From positions 65,780 to 129,779 of the forward strand of contig PJRA01000142.1 of the NCBI GenBank assembly GCA_016987375.1: a DNA stretch of 64,000 bases, given 5' to 3'. How positions within the stretch are numbered: position 1 is the first letter of the stretch; each line of letters starts with the position of its first letter. The position numbers and the translations under genes were made by a program. Source of the stretch: Brachionus koreanus (Eukaryota; Rotifera; Eurotatoria; Ploima; Brachionidae). The notes beneath the pieces were generated by a model. It had not been told where the DNA came from, made no database searches, and was given only the letters and a program-made list of their open reading frames with translations. Below are positions 11,706-20,800 of the stretch, in pieces.

Positions 11706-13500
11706 GCTGGACATAGACCCAAACGTGAGACCGATTAGGCAAAAACTCAGGCCAGTCGCAATACACCTACAAGAGGCGGTCAGGGTCGAGCTCGAACGGC
11801 AAGTTGAAGAGGACATCCTGGAACGAGTAGACTCCACAATGGGGCCAACACCTTGGATTTCCAATCTAGTTGTCGTCCCAAAGCCCAACAAACCAGATGA
11901 CAACGCAATGAATGTAAGACTGACCTGCGACTCCCGACCAATGAACAAGGCATTGCGGCGAGTGCGGTACCTCACAAGGTCAATAGAAGACTTAATACAC
12001 AGCGTAAATGGAGCAGTAAAGTTCTCCAAATTAGACATCCGCAAAGCTTTCCATCAACTCATGCTTGATGAAAAATCCCGACATCTTACAACCATCACAA
12101 CTCACTGCGGTCTTTTCCGCTACAAGAGACTCCACATGGGTATCTCCAGTGCATCAGAAGAATTCACAGAGTGCATCCGGAAAATCCTGGAGGGGATTCC
12201 AGGCCAACTCAACATGACTGATGACATCCTGGTTTACGGCAAAACGGAGCAGCAACACGACACGTCACTAATGCAAGTGTTGGATCGGCTCCAAAAACAT
12301 GGCGTCATTCTCAACGGTGACAAGTGCGAGTTCGGGAAATGCGAGCTCACGTTCTTCGGACTCAAGATGTCAGCAAGCGGGATTGCACCAACTGAAGATC
12401 GATGCAAAGCGCTGCGTGAAGCTACACCACCTACAAATGTAAAAGAGCTCCGCTCACTTCTTGGAATAGTTCAGTCTAACAGCAGGTTCATAAAAGACAC
12501 ATGTTCGATTACTGAACCACTATGGAGACTTACCAAGAAGGACACTGAATGGAAATGGCTACAAGAGCACGAAGAAGCATTTCGCAGCCTAAAGGAAGCC
12601 ATATCCGACAGATATATGGCATTCTTCAACAAAGAATGGAACACGGAACTAGTAGTGGACGCAAGCCCAGTTGGACTTGGCGCAGTTTTAATGCAAAGCA
12701 ACCCCAAAAATCCAAAGGAAAAGCGCATTGTATGCTTCGCGTCAAAACTTCTATCAGAGACAGAGCGAAGATATAGCCAGTGCGAAAAAGAAGCCCTTGC
12801 AGCAGTCTGGGCTTGTGAAAAATTCTGGCTTTATCTGATCGGTTCAAACTTCAAGCTCATAACAGACAATCGTGCCGTCCAGCTAATATTCAACAACACC
12901 GCAAGTCGCCCACCAGCTCGAATCGAACGATGGGCCCTAAGACTCACTCAATTCAATTTCGAAATAGTACACCGACCCGGAAACTCAAACGTTGCTGACT
13001 ATTTCTCAAGACACCCTGTAAAGTCAAGCCTGGTAGACCCAATCTCAGCAGAGAAGTCTGAAAATTACATAAACGCAATCAGCGAATGTGCAAGGCCATA
13101 TGCCCTATCACGTAAGGAATTGGCATCCGAAACAAGCTCCGACACCGAGCTACAATCTTTACGGAAATGGCTAACTACAAATTGGAAAAAGCTCCCAAAA
13201 CACTTAGCCCATTTTAACCAGATCGCAGCCGAGGTATCTGAAACAAACGATGGAATCTTGTTGCGCGGAAGCAGGATCATCGCACCGAAATCATTACGAA
13301 AGCGAATCGTCAGCTTGGCGCACCAAGGACACCAAGGAATAGTGAAGACCAAAGCACTGATCAGATCAAAAATTTGGTTTCCCGGAATCGACAAAATGGT
13401 CGAAGAAACCATCTCGCAATGTATTGTTTGCCAAGCAAATGCAAATACAGTAAACCTCGCACCACTAATGCCATCTAGAATGTCTGATGGACCCTGGCTC
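11470..13500 (+). pseudogene. Retrotransposon RT-RNase H-integrase zinc domain frame
   Basis: This frame is +1 relative to gag-protease. It holds the reverse transcriptase palm (KLDIRKAFHQLML; catalytic pair in NMTDDILVYG), the thumb and connection, RNase H (ELVVDASPVGLGAVL, LITDNRAVQLI) and the integrase HHCC zinc domain (HQGHQGIVKTKALI then CIVCQAN). Homology stops at about 13490-13502, where the frame shifts again; the open frame runs on out of frame to 13677. The residues of the RT and RNase H motifs look intact. The product would copy element RNA into DNA in virus-like particles. Confidence 0.88.
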
Positions 13501-14533
13501 AGTCAGCGGCGACTTCTACGGACCACTTCCAGATGGAACATACTACTATGTCAACCACTGCGACTACAGCAGATGGACATCAGTCGACAAAATCAGCACA
13601 ACAGACTTTCAAAACGCGACAAAAGTCCTCAACCTACTGTTCACGACTATAGGCATACCGTTCATTTACAAGACTGACAATGGCCCACCATTTCAATCGT
13701 ACAAATTTGCCGAATATGCTAAACAGATGGGCTTCATCCATCGCCGCACAACGCCAAGATGGCCAAGAGCTAATGGCGAAGTAGAAAGATTCATGAGAAA
13801 CCTCGGACAAGTTATTCGCACAGCATCAATAACAGGGCAAAACAAGGAAATAGAGCTTCACGCCTTCCTCAAAGCCTATCGCGAAACGCCCCACTCCACC
13901 ACGAAGGTAGCACCAGCTATCCTGCTGTTCGGCTTTGCCAGAACATCTGGAATCCCAGAAGTCAAAAAACTCGACTTCACCAAACTCAAAGAACTCCATG
14001 AGTTCGCGAGACAAAACGACGCAAAGGCTAAAACCGACATGAAAATAGATTTCGACCGAAGAATGATTCAAGTCGGGGTGAGAGTTCTACTTAAAGTCGA
14101 ACAGAGGCGAAAGTCAGATCCATACTGGGATCCAAATCCGTACACATTCACAGAGCTAAAGGGAACCCTAGTTACTGCCGAACGAGGTAGACATAGAGTT
14201 ACAAGAAACATAAGTTTCTTCAAGCCGCTACAAAACGGGTCAACTCAAGAAATCCAACAACCACCATCGCAGCAACAGCATCAACCCACTCCATATTCAT
14301 CGCCCCAGCAAAAATGCCAAATCAACAACCCACCAGTTACACTCCAACAAGTACTCGACACATCACCAAAACCTCAAAAACCACCAGCAAAACGAAAACC
14401 AGGCCGCCCATCCAAACAACTAGTCAAACAGCCCACAAAGCGCGATACCAACACTGCTCCGAGAAGATCAGAAAGGATCATGGCAAAAGCTCAAAAGCCG
14501 CGGGAAGATGTGGTGTCGCAACCACAAAAATGA
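13487..14533 (+). pseudogene. Retrotransposon integrase catalytic core and C-terminus
   Basis: The third frame, again +1, carries the DDE integrase core: first Asp in VSGDFYGPLPDG, second in YKTDNGPPF, and Glu in RANGEVERFM. A C-terminal basic and proline/glutamine-rich tail contains an AT-hook-like KRKPGRPSK. The frame ends 25 bases inside the 3' LTR. Separation from the zinc domain by a frameshift would stop production of a complete integrase. Confidence 0.87.
14501..14508 (+). promoter_or_regulatory. Polypurine tract of the LTR element
   Basis: CGGGAAGA lies directly before the 3' LTR, the expected position for the plus-strand primer. It is short and its first base is not a purine. Confidence 0.55.
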
Positions 14534-14613
14534 ACAAACATTTGCCAGCTAAACAAGCTACTACACCACACCCAATTTTTACAGTATTTAAGACATCAAA
14601 CTAAAACACAACA
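14509..14613 (+). repeat. 3' LTR (105 bp) with internal 129-bp deletion
   Basis: The first 93 bases equal 9921-10013 and the last 12 equal 10143-10154. The missing segment corresponds to 10014-10142. The breakpoints share AAAC, so loss probably occurred by microhomology. The lost part includes the AATAAAG motif, so the 3' LTR lacks its presumed poly(A) signal. Confidence 0.9.
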
Positions 14614-14790
14614 GGGATAAAAACAGGCTTAAAATGTATTTGGCGCGTCAAAAAAGGCTTAAAAACTTTCTAAATGAAATATTTTGTTTTGTTTATAAAG
14701 TGTTTTTCGCTCGTTTTTTTGGCCCAAAAACGCTCACGTTTCAAACACAAAAAAACAAAGCGAAAACGCCCAAAAAACAGCAACCAAACG

Positions 14791-14841
14791 CCGTTTAAAC
14801 AGCGTTTAAACAGTGATTTTTGCTTGTTTTTGTCCCCTCGG
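14791..14841 (-). repeat. Right terminal inverted repeat of the TA-flanked DNA element
   Basis: It pairs with 9481-9531; the outer end reads GTCCCCTCGG. It has two GTTTAAAC-type palindromes, one degenerated to AGCGTTTAAACAG. Confidence 0.75.
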
Positions 14842-14844
14842 GTA

Positions 14845-15553
14845 ATGATAAAAATAATTTTTTAAACTTAATTTACTGAAAAAAATGATTTCTACGATTT
14901 TTCTGTGTATAAAGAATGTCCAACACATTGTTCTTTTGGAAATATACAAAATTCACAAACACTTCAACCCCAGCAATTTACTAGAAATCAATCAGAAATG
15001 AAAGACTGATTGATATAATTAAAAAAAGCTGGCTGGCTTTATTCTGTTATGTTAACGACTAACTTCTCAGAGAGCAAACAAAAATTTAATGTTTGGCTGC
15101 TCGGATACTTTAATTTGTTAGACGTTAAATCTAACAGAGTCATAAAAAAAGTCTTGTTTTGAATATTATAAGGACAGTTTTTTGTTAAATAAAAGATTCG
15201 ATACTTAGTCTTAACGTTTTCATTTCTTAAGTTTTATTATATGCCATACCTCGTCCGTTACACTTATATTGACAAAAGTAAATAGTTTCTTTTTACCTAA
15301 ATTTGTTTCATAAGCATATTTGTATATATGCTATCATTTAAATAAATTCTAATTTAAAAAAAATAATAATTTACATATGAATACTTTTCTGGCTTTAAAA
15401 AGAATATATTTCTGAAAATTTAAAAGGATTTAATTTAAATTTAATTTGTTTGTGCACATTCTTAGTAGTTGTTTGTATCAAATGTAATAATTAGATGTTG
15501 TGTTTAATTTAAATTTGTTAAAAGGAAAAATATCATGAATAAAAACATCAAAA
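14845..15553. other. Intergenic AT-rich sequence
   Basis: This lies between the transposon cluster and the next gene. No coding relic, RNA gene or repeat end could be identified. Promoter elements of the downstream gene are presumably here but none is distinct. Confidence 0.4.
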
Positions 15554-16965
15554 ATGAAAAGATCGAAATTCAAATTTTTCTTGTTAACGATAATTTTATT
15601 TAATATTTTTGTTCATTTTGGAATTGAAAAGTCTAACTCAAACCAGCCTGAAACTAACAAATTTAACTACAGTTATATAGAAACGTATCCATGGATTCCC
15701 AAATGCAATTTAGAAACAAAGCTTATGCCTGTTTATGATTCAAAAAGAAATTTATCTAATGATTATTCGTCACCATCAAGTGATTTGACTTTCGAAATTC
15801 GAATTATAAAGGCTGTTATTATCTACTTTCCAATTGATCAATATGATTCTTATGCTGATGAATTTCTTTGGTTGTTTAGAAGCTGGATTGAAATTATTTA
15901 TCTTGAACCATCTAAATGGAGAACTGATTTAGTTATATTTATATACGAGAACACGGATGCATTAAAAAGTATTGATTTATTTAGGAAACTAAATTGTTCA
16001 TTTAAAAATCTAAGAAAATCCAAGCTTGATAAACCAATGTGTACTCTTGTTTCATTTACACCTTTGAAATTCAGAAATTTAATTGATCCTGAATTAAAAA
16101 TTGATCAACGTTTATATAATTTCTTACTCTATCATTCAGATATATTCGGCAAAAAAGCAGCCAAAATTTTAAGTGATTTTTTGGTCAAAACTATTCAAAG
16201 TTATCCAAATGCCGACTCTGTTCTGATTGCACTAGATGGATATGATCATTTGAAAAAATCGGGCTATGACTTTGTAATACGTTCAGATATTGATGTTTTT
16301 TTAACACCACTTTTTGCTAAATGGTCTCCAAAGCATTGTAACGACTTTTATGTCGGTAAAGGAGCATATTCAGCTCATTTCAACATGAACAGACTAAAAA
16401 GAGCAGGATATCATATTAACTTTTTGTATGGCAACCATGCAAATTTGGGCTCTACATGGTATTCAACAACTGATCAGTCTAGACTTGTTGCTTACTTATC
16501 TCTATTCAGCATGGCTTATCTTGCAAATGAAGAATTTTCTCCTCCTGAACGAAATGGTGATTTGAATATTTTACTGTGGCCACATTGGCATTATTGGGTT
16601 CTATCTTTATACGGACAAAATTTGGCCATGAATCATTTAATTGAAACAAAACAAATGAATATTCAATCATCCGATTTACTTGATTATCCGGCACATGAAA
16701 ATAGCGATATTAATAAGATTATTCATATTCATGCTTACCATAGTAATTATTTTTCTTTTGTTTTAGCATTCTTAACTTTTTTTTAGATGACATGATATTT
16801 TCAAAATTTGATTTCAAAGAAGGAAAATATGATAGAATGGATATGAACAAGTTAAACTTTAACATTGCACACAATTATGCACTTAAAATGGCAATAGAGG
16901 GAAAATTTTTTTCAAAAAAAAAATTGCTTAGAATTTTTTTATCCGCAATTAAAAATAAAAAATAA
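15554..16965 (+). CDS. Putative type II membrane glycosyltransferase-like protein, 2 exons
   Basis: Exons are 15554-16742 and 16787-16965 (44-bp intron), giving about 455 residues. A basic start followed by a hydrophobic stretch (residues about 7-22, FFLLTIILFNIFVHF) suggests a signal anchor, placing the rest in the Golgi or ER lumen. The segment FVIRSDIDVFLTPLF (about 238-252) has the Asp-x-Asp and R-x-D layout of nucleotide-sugar transferases. The C-terminal HIHAYHND, restored by splicing, continues the conserved body. It resembles a conserved invertebrate family of unknown function (possibly the one Pfam calls DUF7164; from memory). Substrate unknown. Without the intron the frame would end in a hydrophobic run, so splicing is the better model. 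Confidence 0.72.
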
Positions 16966-18289
16966 TTATTCAAAGTTAATATCTATTTTTTGAAAAATGC
17001 TTGATATTTATTCGAAATTGGTCTCAAAATTAAGGTCTAATTTCAAACGTATTTCCTATAAAGTTTTAATTTATTTATTTATTATTTATTTGTATTTCTG
17101 TACCGAGCTTTAGCTCCTTCAGATTAAAAATAAAAAATAAAAAAAATAAAGTAAGAATAATATAAATTAAAAAATAGAGAAATATAAAAATTAAAATTAG
17201 ATAAATTAAGATAGAGAGTAACAGAATACATTTTTTATATATTTGATAATTCAGGAAAAAAAGAGGAAATAGTAAGATAGCAATTACACAATGGAGTTGT
17301 AATACATTTTAACCATTTTTTATAAGCTAATAATTAATTAAAACTAGATTAATTAAAAAAAACTTTTTATTAAAATATTAAATTCTAATTTAAAACAAAG
17401 TACACCAATTTTTTTTCATAGACACTCATTAATTGAATATTCTTTAGTTAGTGTAATTTTGGAAATATAAATAGCAACTTTTTCTTAAAAAAACAAAGGA
17501 AAATAAAATAAAATGTCTAGTTTAGTTCAGCCAGCATTTTAGACACTGAGTAGTTGTGGTTATTGGTGCTACTGGTTGTGGTTAATGGTACTGGCTAACA
17601 ACTTTCATCATCAAATAGCAATAGCAGCTCAACAAAAAAAAATTGCTCAATTTCTACACAATTTCTACACAAGTGTAGAAATTCCTATTGCAGTAAGAAT
17701 TGACGTTCCAATTTAATAGAAGCAGACTGAGGAACCAACCGAATGAAACATTAGTTTTTAACGTTGTCTCAAAAGGCATTGAGTCTGATGTTGAAGAAGA
17801 GGAACCAGTTCCAAAAAGAACAAAATTGGAGCCAAAAAATGAAGAAGTAATTAACAAACAAGCAAAATTGTGTGACCCGTGTTAATCAAATTGGTTTCAA
17901 ACAAAAAAAAATTTTTATGAATTTTATTTTTATGGTTTTTTAACAAAATTTCACTCAAAAAAATTCTAGTTTGTATTAAAAGAGAAAGTAAAATATAATG
18001 ATATATCAAAACAAGTACGCAATTATTGGGAGGACTAAGTTCTATTCCAAACTGCCAGGATTTTTAACCAAAACTATATTTTTAATAAATAAATAAATAA
18101 TAAATAGTTTCAAAAAGAAACATAAAGCGACTGGCACAGCTCTTTAGAGTTTTGCTTAGATAAACTCTAAATTGCATTTTAAACTAATACTACTATTACT
18201 ACTATACTTTGACTTTTTTAGACTTCCTATGAACAGACCATTTTGCTTTTTTATAAATTATTATTTTGACTTAAGTATTAGAAATTATC
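16966..18289. other. Intergenic region with LINE 3' ends and a short unassigned ORF
   Basis: It contains a minus-strand LINE 3' end (17065-17315). A short open frame at 17700-17885 has an acidic stretch then basic residues; it has no ATG context I trust and matches nothing I know. A run at 18083-18105 ((AAAT)n after a less AT-rich block from 18015) may be another retroelement tail. Confidence 0.4.
17065..17315 (-). mobile_element. LINE 3' end with (AAAT)n tail, copy 1
   Basis: Read on the minus strand it ends with the block CTGAAGGAGC.AAAGCTCGGTACAG and then an AAATAAATA tail. It is homologous to the plus-strand copy at 37133-37531, including AGAGAGTAACAG, the purine run with GAGGAAATAGTAAG and the block before it. 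The similarity shows that both are truncated 3' ends of one LINE family. Confidence 0.75.
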
Positions 18290-18485
18290 TTAACACTCAA
18301 AGACAGGAGAGATTTTTTGACCCATTTTAATTAACTCGTTTTTTTATTGAAAATAAAATTATTTTTTGAATTAAGATGTGATTGAAAAAAAATTATTATA
18401 AAAAATGATTAAATCTATTAAATACAAAAAAAAAAAGGAATTAAAAAAAGGGTTTCAAACGATCCTTCCGGCCTTTTAGTATTAA
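18290..18485. mobile_element. TTAA-flanked MITE (piggyBac type), copy 1
   Basis: It starts TTAACACTCAAAGACAGGA; the right end on the other strand reads TTAATACTAAAAGGCCGGA. TTAA is present at both borders (18290-18293 and 18482-18485). It is 196 bp with no coding capacity. Its termini are close to the copy at 52159-52382. Confidence 0.7.
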
Positions 18486-19016
18486 AAAATTTTATCATCA
18501 TTTTTCTAGATTTTTTTGTTCAATTAAACAAAATAGTAGATTATATCATTACATTCAAACATTTTTATTTGTGCTTTATTTGTTTAAATTTTAATTCATT
18601 TAGAGGATAAATGGAATCTGATCATTTAAAACAATGGTCAAAAATAAAAAAAAACATATCATTTTCAGTTTTTCATCACAGAATTAATTATTTTTTAAAA
18701 TCAATTTTACAAATCGAAAAATTTTAAATAAAAACGATAAAAAATTCTGAATGTACATATTTTTTTTTCATTTATAATTGATAATGTAATTTTTATGAAT
18801 TAGTTATTTTTTTCCTTTTAATTCATCAAATTTGGGCTTCAAAAATTTTGTTGTTGAAAATATTTGAGTTAAAAAAATGAAATAAAATCTGTATCTTGTT
18901 TTAATAATTTTCTTGGTTTTAATTAAATCGTCTTTTTCAGACTTTTTCTTAATCTAAAATTCAAATTTAATAAAATGTGAAAAAGAATAAATGCTTGTCC
19001 TAATTAGACATTAATC
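18486..19016. other. AT-rich spacer upstream of the cysteine-rich array
   Basis: Nothing recognisable apart from homopolymer runs. The distal promoter of the first array gene may lie here. Confidence 0.4.
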
Positions 19017-19024
19017 TATATAAA
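19017..19024 (+). promoter_or_regulatory. TATA box of array gene 1
   Basis: TATATAAA lies 36 bases before the ATG at 19060, predicting a leader of only about ten bases. Confidence 0.5.
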
Positions 19025-19059
19025 GAGGATATACAATATAAAAATTTTCATATCGCAAA

Positions 19060-19368
19060 ATGTCTAAGTTTATTTTTTTTACAATTTTTGCAAGTATTTC
19101 TCTCATGGTTGAAGCGCAATCAAGATGTGATACAATTTGCGCAAATGATTTTAGATGCAATAGTGGAAGATGTATTTTAACAGATTGTTCTGAAACTGAA
19201 TCTTGCTTTAAATATTGTTTCAATTGTGGCGGTAATGAAACTTGTTATGGTTTAGGATCAAAGTGTGATTATTCATCTAATTTAGTCTATTTAAATTCAA
19301 ATTTTTTGCAAATATCGTATGTCCTACTCTTGGTATCTATTATTGTATCAGTTTTTTTTAGGTATTGA
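19060..19368 (+). CDS. Small secreted 10-cysteine protein, array gene 1
   Basis: 102 residues, intronless. Signal peptide (residues 1-20, hydrophobic FIFFTIFASISLMV, cleavage near EAQS). The mature core has ten cysteines spaced C-x3-C-x5-C-x4-C-x4-C-x5-C-x3-C-x2-C-x5-C-x6-C, starting RCDTIC and ending GSKC. A C-terminal hydrophobic run (about 80-98, ISYVLLLVSIIVSVFF) follows a short polar linker, which suggests GPI anchoring or a membrane tail. Spacing is identical in the three downstream genes. The CILTDCSET block makes it closest to gene 4. I do not recognise the family, and it does not fit Ly6, EGF or ShK spacing. A single N-glycosylation site (NET) is present. Confidence 0.8.
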   Translation: MSKFIFFTIFASISLMVEAQSRCDTICANDFRCNSGRCILTDCSETESCFKYCFNCGGNETCYGLGSKCDYSSNLVYLNSNFLQISYVLLLVSIIVSVFFRY

Positions 19369-19431
19369 AAAATTTAATGAATAAATTTTTTTTTAATTAA
19401 TTTTTTATTTTTTCTTTGTCCATCATTTTCC

Positions 19432-19439
19432 TATTTAAG
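19432..19439 (+). promoter_or_regulatory. TATA-like box of array gene 2
   Basis: TATTTAAG lies 35 bases before the ATG at 19474, inside the 105-bp gap after gene 1. Confidence 0.4.
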
Positions 19440-19473
19440 CCAGAAAACTATCTTAAAATCAAAAAAATAAAAT

Positions 19474-19812
19474 ATGATTCAAAATTACAAATTTTTTCTT
19501 ATTAGTTATTTTATTCTAAATCTTTCATTTGTTTCAAAAGCACAAACACAATGTGATACAATTTGTTCTATTACTCCTAATTGTAATAATGGAATTTGTT
19601 CAATATCAAAGTGTGCAGAAACAGATGGTTGCTTTGAATTTTGTTTAAATTGCGCTGGAATTGAAACATGCTCACAAGCTGGACTTACATGTACACCTTC
19701 AGCTTCAATTGGTGGTTTCCAGCTTTTTGGAGACTCAAATAGTTTGAAATATTCATATGTTTTAACCTTATTTTTGTTGATTTTTAATTTTATAACAAAA
19801 TTTATTATATAA
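19474..19812 (+). CDS. Small secreted 10-cysteine protein, array gene 2
   Basis: 112 residues, intronless, 105 bp after gene 1. Signal peptide 1-24 (FFLISYFILNLSFV, cleavage near SKAQ). The ten-cysteine core (TQCDTIC to GLTC) has exactly the spacing of gene 1. A linker of about 17 residues and a hydrophobic tail (YSYVLTLFLLIFNFI) end the protein. The CSISKC block pairs it with gene 3. Secretion and probable surface anchoring are inferred; function unknown. Confidence 0.8.
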   Translation: MIQNYKFFLISYFILNLSFVSKAQTQCDTICSITPNCNNGICSISKCAETDGCFEFCLNCAGIETCSQAGLTCTPSASIGGFQLFGDSNSLKYSYVLTLFLLIFNFITKFII

Positions 19813-19926
19813 TTTTCATGTTTTTGAAATAAATATTTTAAAAATTTATAGATAAATTTTGTAAATTTACCTCTAATATTTGTTTAATTTTTAATGAATT
19901 TTAATTAGTTAGAAGAAAAATTTTTC

Positions 19927-19934
19927 TATAAATA
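19927..19934 (+). promoter_or_regulatory. TATA box of array gene 3
   Basis: TATAAATA lies 46 bases before the ATG at 19980. Confidence 0.4.
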
Positions 19935-19979
19935 AATAAATAAGTGAAATCTAAAATAATCAGTTTTAAAAATTTCAAA

Positions 19980-20309
19980 ATGGTACTCAAGATCTATGTT
20001 ATTCTGGTATTGACTTTATATTTTTATACAGTGTCTAGTCAATCTCAATGTAGCACACTTTGTGAATTAACACCTGATTGCAAAAATGGAAAATGTTCAA
20101 TTTCCAAATGCTGGGAACGAAATAACTGCCTACAGTTTTGTCTCGATTGCTCAGGTGATCTGTATTGTACACAATCTGGTCAGTCTTGTCCCAAAAATTC
20201 TACTTCATTGCCATTTATTGTTCAATATAACTTATCTAATCGTTTAGAAATAAAACAAGTATTTCTTATTCTCATTATTTTATTCATCTTTTGTTTAAAT
20301 AATTTTTAA
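19980..20309 (+). CDS. Small secreted 10-cysteine protein, array gene 3
   Basis: 109 residues from the ATG at 19980. An upstream in-frame extension to 19944 starts at GTG and is not a likely start. Signal peptide 1-19 (VLKIYVILVLTLYFY, cleavage near VSSQ). The ten-cysteine core runs from QCSTLC to GQSC with unchanged spacing and CSISKC as in gene 2. The C-terminal VFLILIILFIF is hydrophobic. It has no introns and a short intergenic gap (167 bp) after gene 2. Confidence 0.8.
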   Translation: MVLKIYVILVLTLYFYTVSSQSQCSTLCELTPDCKNGKCSISKCWERNNCLQFCLDCSGDLYCTQSGQSCPKNSTSLPFIVQYNLSNRLEIKQVFLILIILFIFCLNNF

Positions 20310-20750
20310 ATATTTTTTGAAATTTTAAATCAATGAAGAAAATGTTTTTTTTTAAATTCAAATATTTTAATTTAGGCAAATAAAATCTTTTACATCTTTT
20401 TTAAAATTTCTAATAAATGTTGAAAACACACAGGAATAGTTTTGAATTCAGGGTTAGAGTTCTATCCAAGTTATTGAGTTTTCTAAGTGATCCAAAAAAT
20501 GATAAACAATAAAAAAATCTTTAAATTAAAGACGATAAAACAAATAAAATAGAATAAATAGTGAATATATGTTTTTTATTTAAAGCATTATTATAGAAAA
20601 AAAGTTTAATTAAATAATAAATTGTTGAACTAACAAAGAATATTTGAGTAAATAATATTTTGAATAATAATTAAATTAAAGATAATTACAAATTTTGAAT
20701 TTAAAATTCAAATTTGATTAAAAATATATTTTTCATTAGTTCATCATTTT
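20310..20750. other. Spacer between array genes 3 and 4
   Basis: 440 bp of AT-rich sequence, longer than the other array gaps. A degraded block at 20430-20495 is less AT-rich but encodes nothing recognisable, and no cysteine-motif relic was seen. Confidence 0.4.
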
Positions 20751-20758
20751 TATTTAAA
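20751..20758 (+). promoter_or_regulatory. TATA-like box of array gene 4
   Basis: TATTTAAA lies 43 bases before the ATG at 20801. Confidence 0.35.
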
Positions 20759-20800
20759 AAAATATATTGACTAAAAAATTCTATTAAAAATTCTAGTACT

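Larger units (their letters stand above)
9921..14613 (+). mobile_element. Ty3/gypsy LTR retrotransposon, young but disabled
   Basis: The element is flanked by a perfect 5-bp target duplication GGGAT (9916-9920 and 14614-14618). It has LTRs starting TG and ending CA, a primer-binding site 2 bp inside the 5' LTR, a purine tract before the 3' LTR, and gag, protease, RT, RNase H and integrase in Ty3/gypsy order. Its base composition is far GC-richer than the host's. Where both LTRs are present they are identical, so the insertion is recent. The coding region is split into three frames and the 3' LTR has a 129-bp deletion, so this copy looks non-autonomous now. The protein style resembles the mag/K02A2.6-like lineage, which is a judgement from memory. 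Confidence 0.92.
9480..14842. mobile_element. Non-autonomous TIR DNA transposon, interrupted by an LTR retrotransposon
   Basis: The left end (from 9481, CCGAGGGGACAAAAACAGGC) and right end (to 14841) are inverted copies over about 50 bp with few mismatches. Both contain repeated GTTTAAAC palindromes. The flanks are TA (9478-9479) and TA (14843-14844), consistent with a TA target duplication of the Tc1/mariner type. Subtracting the LTR element and one 5-bp duplication leaves about 665 bp with no coding capacity, so it is MITE-like and moved by an enzyme not seen here. A second inner inverted pair around AAACGTGAGCGTTT (about 9524 and about 14730) extends the symmetry. Confidence 0.75.

Noticed and set aside
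17700..17885. 61-residue frame with acidic/basic composition as a gene
   Set aside because: No good start, no partner exons, stops directly upstream; kept only as a mention in the intergenic entry.
19944..19979. Upstream extension of array gene 3
   Set aside because: It begins at GTG, would bury the signal peptide behind 12 polar residues, and the ATG at 19980 fits the paralogues.
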